Source: Kiritimatiellia bacterium (GTDB taxonomy: Bacteria > Verrucomicrobiota > Kiritimatiellia > RFP12 > UBA1067). Taken from it: a stretch of 6,334 nt of DNA. Position numbers and translations under genes: made by a program. Of the stretch, positions 1 to 4,649 are shown in pieces. The stretch covers positions 1-6,334 of the forward strand of contig JAGDAE010000047.1 of NCBI GenBank assembly GCA_017959645.1. Direction: 5' to 3'. How positions within the stretch are numbered: position 1 is the first letter of the stretch; each line of letters starts with the position of its first letter. The notes beneath the pieces were generated by a model that saw nothing but the letters and a program-made list of their open reading frames with translations, was not told where the DNA came from and did no database searches.

Positions 1-1
1 G

Positions 2-328
2 CCGGCTTTCCACCGTTCCCAGGCCGTCTTTGGCGGGTGGACCGAAGGGGTGATACTCTACAACGTCAAGGGCAGGGACTGCTGGTGCAACGGGCTGGTC
101 GGCGTGAAGCTTAGGGACAGCGCGTTCGTCGACGTGCAGATCGATACGCTCGGCGACCGTTTCCGTTCGCGCTACGCCGGGGAGATGGACAACGTGATTT
201 TCAGAAACGTCCAGATCAAGGGGCAGGAAATGGAATGGTTCAAGAGCGTCAACGGGGTCGGCGATTTCTCGCCGTCCGGCGTCACGGTCGTGAACTGCTC
301 TTTCGATCTACCCAAAAAGGAGGAATAA
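2..328 (+). CDS. 3' end of a probable right-handed beta-helix protein (pectinase-like), 5' truncated
   Basis: The reading frame is open from the first bases of the window to a TAA at 326-328, giving the last 108 residues of a longer protein. A GTG at 50 could be taken as a start, but the frame continues upstream of it, so the gene is most likely cut by the window edge. The residues show the spaced hydrophobic/Asn pattern of beta-helix coils, for example 'VKLRDSAFVDVQID', 'MDNVIFRNVQIKG' and 'GVTVVNCSF', followed by a charged tail 'DLPKKEE'. Such folds are typical of polygalacturonases (GH28) and pectate or rhamnogalacturonan lyases. The immediately following rhamnose transporter and isomerase genes support a role in pectin or rhamnogalacturonan breakdown, but this is inference: the catalytic part and any signal peptide are outside the window. 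The last codons contain the Shine-Dalgarno sequence of rhaT, so the two genes are tightly coupled. Confidence 0.6.
   Translation, partial: PAFHRSQAVFGGWTEGVILYNVKGRDCWCNGLVGVKLRDSAFVDVQIDTLGDRFRSRYAGEMDNVIFRNVQIKGQEMEWFKSVNGVGDFSPSGVTVVNCSFDLPKKEE
318..323 (+). promoter_or_regulatory. Ribosome binding site of rhaT
   Basis: A perfect AGGAGG lies 9 bases before the ATG at 333. It sits inside the final codons of the preceding beta-helix gene, whose TAA ends only 4 bases before the rhaT start. This fixes the rhaT start and indicates one mRNA. Confidence 0.75.
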
Positions 329-332
329 GAAA

Positions 333-1352
333 ATGAGTTCGACACTCGGAACAGTAATATGCGCGCTCGGCGGCGTCGCCGGCGCGGTGTTCGCGCTGCC
401 TTTCCGCGGCATCAGAGGATGGAAATACGAATCGTACTGGCTGGTGTACGCGATCGCCGGGCTGGTGCTTTTCCCGCTCGCGCTGGGGCTGGCGACATGT
501 CCCGATCTTTTCGGGGTGATCGGTTCGGTCCCGTCCGGGACGGTTGTCCGTTGCGCCCTGTTCGGCGCGCTGTGGGGCCTGGGCGGCCTTACGTGGGGGC
601 TGATGATACGCTATCTCGGAATCGGGCTCGGGCTTGCGATCGGCTGCGGATTGTGCTCGGCGACCGGTACGCTGATTCCGCCGATCGCGACCGGCCACGC
701 GGCCGATCTGGTCGCCGACAAGGCGGCGGTCGTCACTCTGGTTTCGGTGGTAGTGTCGCTCGCCGGCATCGTTCTCGTCGGGCTCGCCGGCAAATTCAAA
801 GAGGGCGAGCTCAGCGAGGAGGCGAAGAAGAAGGCCGTCGCCGAATTCGATTTCAGGAAAGGCATGCTGGTAGCGCTGTTCTCCGGAATCGCCTCGGCCG
901 GGATGAATTTCGGCCTCCAGGGCGGAAAGGCGATAGAGGAGGCGGCTCTCGCCGCCGGAACCGACTCTGCGTGGTGCGGGATACCGGTTCTCGTCATCGT
1001 CCTGCTCGGCGGCTTCGCCGTGAACGCCGTCTGGTGCCTGCGCCAGAACGCGAAAAACCGCAGTTTCGGCGACTATCGCAACGCGAACGCCGGCTGGTTT
1101 CTGGCCGCGCTCGCCGGCGTCGTCTGGGCGATGCAGTTCGTCTGCCAGAAAATAGGATAGCCGGCGATGGGCGAATTCCGCTACATTTCGTTCGCGGTGG
1201 TGATGGGATCGTGCGTCCTGTTTTCGTCGCTGCTCGGCGTCGCGCTGGGCGAATGGAAGGGCACGAGCGCGAAGACGCGGCGGGCTCTGGTCGCGGGGCT
1301 GCTAGTTCTCGCGGCCTCGATCGCGATCGCCGTCGTCGCCAAGAAGATCTGA
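333..1352 (+). CDS. rhaT: L-rhamnose/proton symporter RhaT, interrupted by an in-frame TAG at codon 276
   Basis: RhaT is an inner-membrane symporter that brings L-rhamnose into the cell with a proton. The open part (333-1160, 275 residues) matches the RhaT family along its length. Landmarks include 'ALPFRGIRGWKYESYW' near residue 21, 'LFGALWGLGGLTWGLMIRYL' at 76-95, 'ATGTLIPPI' near 110, and 'FDFRKGM' with 'ASAGMNF' at 172-193. About eight hydrophobic segments are visible (roughly 5-24, 34-54, 71-92, 95-116, 131-151, 177-196, 213-236, 255-274). After TAG at 1158-1160 the same frame continues to a TGA at 1350-1352 with two more membrane helices and the family-typical 'GVALGEWKG'. Together this gives 339 codons and ten helices, close to the 344 residues of E. 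coli RhaT as I recall it. As annotated by standard code the protein loses the last two helices. It may be a pseudogene, a readthrough product, two separately translated pieces, or a sequence error. It lies between the beta-helix gene and rhaA in one apparent operon. Confidence 0.85.
1158..1160 (+). other. In-frame TAG inside rhaT
   Basis: The codon order is ata-gga-TAG-ccg-gcg-atg-ggc. No base is gained or lost: the codons before and after TAG are in one frame and both encode RhaT-like sequence. From remembered relatives with 'GEPxMG'-type sequence here, the missing residue is probably Glu (GAG), one G-to-T change away. That assignment is from memory and unaligned. Confidence 0.85.
1167..1352 (+). 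CDS. C-terminal RhaT fragment (last two membrane helices), possible separate restart ORF
   Basis: This 61-residue ORF shares the frame of the upstream rhaT part and begins six bases after its TAG. It holds a helix at about residues 6-26 ('YISFAVVMGSCVLFSSLLGV'), the conserved 'GEWKGTSAKTRR' loop, and a final helix at about 39-57. This matches the last two transmembrane segments of RhaT, so it is not an independent gene family. An AGGA at 1154-1157, 9 bases before the ATG, could allow termination and restart, giving a two-piece transporter. It is more simply the end of a single interrupted gene. Confidence 0.6.
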   Translation: MGEFRYISFAVVMGSCVLFSSLLGVALGEWKGTSAKTRRALVAGLLVLAASIAIAVVAKKI

Positions 1353-1370
1353 AGTTTTCCGAAAAACCAA

Positions 1371-1376
1371 AGGGAG
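1371..1376 (+). promoter_or_regulatory. Ribosome binding site of rhaA
   Basis: AGGGAG lies 9 bases before the ATG at 1386, in the 33-base gap after the rhaT TGA. No promoter-like hexamer pair is evident in this gap, so rhaA is probably transcribed with rhaT. Confidence 0.65.
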
Positions 1377-1385
1377 AAACAGCAA

Positions 1386-2624
1386 ATGAGCTACGCAGAA
1401 GCGAAAAGCAAATACGCGAAGGTCGGCATCGACACCGAGAAGGTGCTGAAAGACCTCGAAAAGATATCCATCTCGATGCATTGCTGGCAGGGCGATGACG
1501 TCGGCGGATTCGAGACGGTAAGAGGTGCCGGCGCCGGTACGCTCACGACCGGCAACTATCCCGGCAAGGCCCGCACGCCAGAAGAGCTCATGGCCGATAT
1601 CGATTTCGCCATGGCCCTCATCCCCGGCCGCCACCGCGTCAATCTCCACGCCTGCTACGGCGTGCACGGCGACAAGATCGTCGACCGCGACAAGCTCTCC
1701 CCCAAGGAGTTCAAGCCCTGGGTCGACTGGGCGAAGAAGCGCGGATACGGGCTTGACTTCAACCCGACGTTCTTCTCGCATCCGAAGGCGGCCGACGCCC
1801 TTACGCTCTCCAACCCCGATCCGAAGATCCGCGCGTTCTGGGTCAAGCACGGCATACAGTGCCTCAAGATCGCCGAATATTTCGGCAAGGAGCTCAAGAC
1901 GCCATGCGCCGTCAACTACTGGATGCCCGACGGCTACAAGGACGAGCCATCCGACCGTCTCGGGCCGCGCATGCGCATGGCCGATTCGCTCGACAAGATC
2001 TTCAAAACCAGATACGACAAGCGCTATGCGGTCCCGACGCTCGAGTCGAAGCTTTTCGGCATCGGTCTCGAGAGCTATACTGTCGGCTCCAACGAATTCG
2101 TGCTCGGCTACGCCCTCAAACGCGGTATTCTTGCGCTCCTCGACATGGGGCATTTCCATCCGACCGAGAATGTCGCCGACAAGATCAGCTCGTTCAAGAT
2201 GTTCTTCCCCAAGGTCGCGTTCCACATTTCGCGCCCGGTCAGGTGGGATTCCGACCACGTGATACGCCAGGACGACGCTCTTCGCGGCGCCGCCCAGGAG
2301 ATCGTGCGCATGGGGCCGTCGAACTTCATCATCGCGCTCGACTACTTCGACGCTTCGATCAACCGCGTCGCGGCCTGGGTTCTCGGCATGCGCAACATGC
2401 AGAAGGAGCTTCTCAAGGCGATGCTTACGCCCAACGCGCAGCTCAAGGCGCTGCAGGACGCTGGCGAATACACCGCCCAGCTCGTCATGCAGGAGGAGTT
2501 CAAGAACTATCCGTTCGAGTCCGTCTGGGCCGAGTTCTGCAAGCGTGCGAAGGTTCCCGCCGGCGAGGAATGGTTCAAGTCCGTCAGCAAGTACGAGAAG
2601 GACGTGCTTCTCAAGCGCTGCTGA
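1386..2624 (+). CDS. rhaA: L-rhamnose isomerase RhaA
   Basis: This cytoplasmic enzyme converts L-rhamnose to L-rhamnulose, the first step of the phosphorylating rhamnose pathway. The 412-residue product is essentially full length (E. coli RhaA is about 419). Family signatures run throughout: 'ISMHCWQGDDVGGFE' at 29-43, 'TGNYPGKAR' at 55-63, 'GLDFNPTFFSHP' at 122-133, 'ESKLFGIGLESYTVGSNEF' at 220-238, 'DMGHFHPTE' at 253-261, 'SRPVRWDSDHV' at 282-292 and 'LDYFDASINR' at 318-327. By comparison with the E. coli enzyme, the structural metal ligands correspond to Glu220, Asp253, His280 and Asp319, and the catalytic metal ligands to His256, Asp288 and Asp290. All are present, so the enzyme should be active. 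The start at 1386 has a good ribosome binding site and the N-terminus aligns with the family. It is in one apparent operon with rhaT upstream. Its TGA overlaps the ATG of the following methyltransferase gene. Confidence 0.97.
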   Translation: MSYAEAKSKYAKVGIDTEKVLKDLEKISISMHCWQGDDVGGFETVRGAGAGTLTTGNYPGKARTPEELMADIDFAMALIPGRHRVNLHACYGVHGDKIVDRDKLSPKEFKPWVDWAKKRGYGLDFNPTFFSHPKAADALTLSNPDPKIRAFWVKHGIQCLKIAEYFGKELKTPCAVNYWMPDGYKDEPSDRLGPRMRMADSLDKIFKTRYDKRYAVPTLESKLFGIGLESYTVGSNEFVLGYALKRGILALLDMGHFHPTENVADKISSFKMFFPKVAFHISRPVRWDSDHVIRQDDALRGAAQEIVRMGPSNFIIALDYFDASINRVAAWVLGMRNMQKELLKAMLTPNAQLKALQDAGEYTAQLVMQEEFKNYPFESVWAEFCKRAKVPAGEEWFKSVSKYEKDVLLKRC

Positions 2625-2626
2625 TG
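2622..2626 (+). promoter_or_regulatory. TGATG stop-start overlap coupling rhaA and rlmB
   Basis: The TGA of rhaA (2622-2624) shares its last base with the ATG of the methyltransferase gene (2624-2626). The nearest purine-rich stretch (AGAAGGA) is over 20 bases upstream, too far for a normal ribosome binding site, so ribosomes finishing rhaA probably restart here. Confidence 0.6.
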
Positions 2627-3391
2627 GGGCGCGGACCCAGAGAGCTGGTCGCCGGCGGCGAGTGGATCTACGGGCGCAATCCCGTGGAGGAGGCCCTTGC
2701 CGCCGGCCGGCGCGCCGCGAGCGAAATCGTGCTTCCGCCGGAGCGTCCGGACGAAGACGATCAGATCCGGCGCATACGCGACGAGGCGAAGAGCCGCCGG
2801 CTCGTGATTCGTACCATGGACCGCGACCGGCTCGACCGGCTCGTCAGGTTCGGACACCACCAGGGCGTCGCGCTGAAGACGGACGGCTATCCGTACGCCG
2901 GTCTCGACGGCATTCTCGACGGCGCGGACGGCGAGAACGCTCTGGTTGTCGTCTTTGACCATCTCGAGGATCCGCAGAATGTGGGATCGATCCTGCGCAC
3001 CGCGTGCGCGGTCGGTGCGGCCGGGGCGATAATTCCCGAAGACCGCGCGTGCGGCATAACCCCGGCCGTCGTCAGGGCGTCGGCCGGCGCCGCCGAACAC
3101 GTCAAAGTCGCCAGGGTCGTGAATCTCGTGCGGGCACTCGAGAAGCTTCGCGAGAACGGGTTCTGGACCACTGGACTCGACTGGGGGGAAGACGCGAAAA
3201 AATATACCGAAATCGATTTCAGGGGCAAGGTCGCGCTCGTTGTCGGCGCGGAGGGCGCGGGAATCTCCCGCCTAGTGCGCGAGAACTGCGACTTCATAGC
3301 CGAACTGCCGATGCCTGGCGGGTTCGAGTCTCTGAACGCAGGCGTCGCCGCAGCCGTCGCGATGTACGAAATTCTGCGGCAGCGCGGGTGA
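2624..3391 (+). CDS. rlmB: SpoU/TrmH-family RNA 2'-O-ribose methyltransferase, RlmB-like
   Basis: The protein (255 residues) probably methylates a guanosine 2'-OH in 23S rRNA with S-adenosylmethionine. Residues about 14-88 form the RNA-binding N-terminal domain, with 'IYGRNPVEEAL' and 'RFGHHQGVAL'. Residues about 107-250 are the SPOUT knot domain with the three motifs: 'DHLEDPQNVGSILRTA' (112-127, Asn119 and Arg125), 'VVGAEGAGISRLV' (206-218) and 'LPMPGGFESLNAGVAAAVA' (228-246). Length and layout match RlmB. The N-terminal RNA-binding domain favours RlmB over TrmL-type knot-only enzymes, but the exact target base is not shown. The frame is open far upstream through rhaA, but homology starts only near residue 14, so the ATG at 2624 is the sensible start. 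It overlaps the rhaA stop as TGATG and has no nearby Shine-Dalgarno, which points to translational coupling. A housekeeping RNA gene attached to a sugar operon is a little unusual. Confidence 0.88.
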   Translation: MGRGPRELVAGGEWIYGRNPVEEALAAGRRAASEIVLPPERPDEDDQIRRIRDEAKSRRLVIRTMDRDRLDRLVRFGHHQGVALKTDGYPYAGLDGILDGADGENALVVVFDHLEDPQNVGSILRTACAVGAAGAIIPEDRACGITPAVVRASAGAAEHVKVARVVNLVRALEKLRENGFWTTGLDWGEDAKKYTEIDFRGKVALVVGAEGAGISRLVRENCDFIAELPMPGGFESLNAGVAAAVAMYEILRQRG

Positions 3392-3395
3392 CTGA

Positions 3396-3416
3396 CGGTT
3401 CGCGCCGGAACCGGCG
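3396..3416 (+). terminator. Overlapping inverted repeats after rlmB (weak terminator or RNA hairpin)
   Basis: Two mutually exclusive hairpins are visible in the 56-base gap. CGGTTC (3396-3401) pairs with GAACCG (3408-3413) around a 6-base loop, while CGCCGG (3403-3408) pairs with CCGGCG (3411-3416) almost back to back. There is no T-run directly after either stem; a short TTTT appears at 3431-3434. Terminator activity is therefore uncertain. Confidence 0.25.
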
Positions 3417-3436
3417 GACGGAAGATGGGCTTTTGC

Positions 3437-3443
3437 AGGAGGG
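3437..3443 (+). promoter_or_regulatory. Ribosome binding site of the first CesT-like gene
   Basis: AGGAGGG lies four bases before the ATG at 3448. The spacing is short but the match is strong. It selects this ATG in a frame that is open much further upstream. Confidence 0.65.
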
Positions 3444-3447
3444 TTTC

Positions 3448-3927
3448 ATGACAGGGAAAAGAGATTACGAGATGTTTCTCGCCGAAGTGCGGAAGGCGTC
3501 CGGCGTGGATTTGATAAAGCCGGACGAATCCGGGCTGGTCAGCATGCGCGTCGACGACAAATACAACGTGAACCTCCAGTTCGTGGAGGCGACGGAAAAG
3601 ATTCTGTGTTTTGTAGAGGTGGCCGAGCTGCCGGTCGATGCATCGCGCGAAGTATATCGCGATTTGCTTGCGGGCGGTCTTTTCGGCAGAGAGACGGCCG
3701 GCGGCTACTTCGCGCTGGAACCTGAGACTGAAACCGTCGTCTACAACTACTTCTTCGATTTCCACAGGGCTTCCGAGGATGTCGACGACTTTATCGCCAC
3801 CTTGGAGAAGATTCTGCAGCTTTGCGACATCTGGGCGGAGCGCATCAAGGGCGATCTATCGGGCGACGCCCCGGCTGCCGTCGAATCCACTGGCGACAGG
3901 CCAGACAGCCACGTGATATTCGCTTGA
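3448..3927 (+). CDS. CesT/Tir-chaperone-family protein (type III secretion chaperone-like), copy 1
   Basis: The small acidic protein (159 residues) resembles CesT-family chaperones, which act as cytoplasmic dimers that bind type III secretion effectors. An N-terminal helix ('YEMFLAEVRKASGVDL', residues 7-22) leads into a sheet region with 'YNVNLQF' (39-45) and 'EKILCFVEVAELP' (50-62). It is followed by the characteristic 'LLAGGLFGRETAGGYFALEP' (73-92), a strand near 97-105, and the C-terminal helix 'DVDDFIATLEKILQLCDIW' (111-129). Residues 134-159 look like a flexible tail. I recognise the fold pattern, not a specific orthologue. No signal peptide or membrane helix is visible. The next gene is a diverged relative. 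No effector or secretion apparatus gene is in the window, so the client is unknown. The chosen start has the AGGAGGG site. Confidence 0.65.
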   Translation: MTGKRDYEMFLAEVRKASGVDLIKPDESGLVSMRVDDKYNVNLQFVEATEKILCFVEVAELPVDASREVYRDLLAGGLFGRETAGGYFALEPETETVVYNYFFDFHRASEDVDDFIATLEKILQLCDIWAERIKGDLSGDAPAAVESTGDRPDSHVIFA

Positions 3928-3982
3928 AAGAGCCGCTCTTGTGCAGCAACTATGCGTTTGAGCGGTAGAACTTTTGCAGTTT
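3928..3982 (+). terminator. Hairpin region following the first CesT-like gene
   Basis: Immediately after the TGA lies the near-palindrome AAGAGC-C-GCTCTT (3928-3940). CCGCTC (3933-3938) can instead pair with GAGCGG (3960-3965) around a 21-base loop, followed by interrupted T-runs (TTTT at 3972-3975 and again near 3980). The second arrangement could be a weak intrinsic terminator. The stem is short, so this is tentative. Confidence 0.25.
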
Positions 3983-3996
3983 TCGCCAGAGGGAGA

Positions 3997-4030
3997 ATCT
4001 CGGTTGCGCCGTTCAGGGAAAGGCCGAGAT
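3997..4030 (+). repeat. Inverted repeat upstream of the second CesT-like gene
   Basis: ATCTCGG (3997-4003) and CCGAGAT (4024-4030) are perfect reverse complements with 20 bases between. They lie 26 bases before the next start codon, so they could form an RNA hairpin in the leader or an operator. No recognisable promoter pair accompanies them. Confidence 0.3.
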
Positions 4031-4056
4031 CGCGATGACATAAAAGAGAGAATGGT

Positions 4057-4527
4057 ATGGAATTCAAGGAGCTTCTTGCGGCGTTCGCCGCGAAATACGG
4101 AATCAAGGGGCTGGACGGCGCAGACGACACCGCCGAACTTGAGGCCGACGGCATCCGCGTGGAACTGCTGGAAGATCCGCAGGCGCAGAGTCTGATCGCG
4201 TGTGCGGAAATCGGGCTTCCGCCTCCCGGCGCGACCGACGCGTTCGGCTCCATGATGCTCAAGGCCAACTTCCTGCTGCGCGCAACGGCGGGCGCGACGC
4301 TCTGCCAGAACCCCGAGACCGGTGCGTACGCCCTGGTGCGTCCGTTTCCGTTGGCTCTGACGGACGTCGAGTCGCTCTGCGCAGGCCTCGAGTCGCTTGT
4401 CAATCAGGCGGAGAACTGGCGCACGGCGCTGGCTGGACTTCGCGAAGCCGAGTTCGCGTGGTCCAAGGCCCAGAAAGTGGATGATTCCCACCACGACATG
4501 CTTTCAAGCGGATATTTCCATGTGTAG
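4057..4527 (+). CDS. CesT/Tir-chaperone-family protein (type III secretion chaperone-like), copy 2
   Basis: This 156-residue protein has the same order of elements as the gene before it: an N-terminal helix (2-16, 'EFKELLAAFAAKYGI'), strands around 25-53, a central 'MLKANFLLRATAGATLCQNP' (67-86) that parallels 'LLAGGLFGRETAGGYFALEP' of copy 1, a strand 'YALVRPFPL' (91-99), and a C-terminal helix 'DVESLCAGLESLVNQAENWR' (103-122). It is therefore probably a diverged paralogue and another effector chaperone. The start at 4057 follows a weak GAGAG (4046-4050); an ATG at 4052 is in another frame. The gene ends in TAG, and the tail 'SSGYFHV' looks like a natural C-terminus. If TAG were sense, the frame would meet two more TAGs and cross a promoter before TAA at 4615, so this TAG is most likely a true stop. 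Confidence 0.6.
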   Translation: MEFKELLAAFAAKYGIKGLDGADDTAELEADGIRVELLEDPQAQSLIACAEIGLPPPGATDAFGSMMLKANFLLRATAGATLCQNPETGAYALVRPFPLALTDVESLCAGLESLVNQAENWRTALAGLREAEFAWSKAQKVDDSHHDMLSSGYFHV

Positions 4528-4588
4528 TCTTTCGGCTTCCCGCGTGTATGCAGGTAGAGAGGTTGGACACGGGGATTCTGCTGGCGGA

Positions 4589-4618
4589 TTGCTAATTTAT
4601 AGCGAAATTTGGTATAAT
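4589..4618 (+). promoter_or_regulatory. Sigma-70-type extended -10 promoter of hsdM
   Basis: A consensus TATAAT at 4613-4618 is preceded by TG one base away (4610-4611), giving the extended -10 form TGGTATAAT. TTGCTA at 4589-4594 is a 4/6 match to TTGACA with an 18-base spacer. The region is AT-rich compared with the surrounding genes. Transcription would start near 4625 with a short leader to hsdM. Confidence 0.75.
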
Positions 4619-4638
4619 ATGCGCAGAAAAATTCTTTT

Positions 4639-4643
4639 AGGGA
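4639..4643 (+). promoter_or_regulatory. Ribosome binding site of hsdM
   Basis: AGGGA lies 6 bases before the ATG at 4650, just downstream of the promoter, fixing the hsdM start. Confidence 0.55.
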
Positions 4644-4649
4644 AAGTGC

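Noticed and set aside
1158..1160. Pyrrolysine insertion at the internal TAG codons
   Set aside because: Known pyrrolysine proteins are mainly methylamine methyltransferases and a few others. Neither RhaT nor HsdM is known to need it, and no supporting pyl gene is in the window.
359..1498. Plus-strand frame of 379 codons across rhaT and the start of rhaA
   Set aside because: The product is extremely Arg-rich and out of frame with two recognised genes, so it is a shadow frame.
1302..2258. Minus-strand open frame (318 codons) opposite rhaA
   Set aside because: rhaA is a certain gene over this stretch. The antisense product shows no family features and has the repetitive composition of a shadow frame.
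1859..2623. Upstream extension of the methyltransferase frame into rhaA
   Set aside because: The frame is open but the extension is Arg-rich shadow sequence within rhaA. Methyltransferase homology begins just after the ATG at 2624.
4525..4617. Readthrough extension of the second CesT-like gene if TAG were sense
   Set aside because: The frame meets two more TAGs (4555, 4600) in about 30 codons, yields no recognisable sequence and runs through the hsdM promoter. TAG at 4525 is best taken as a true stop.
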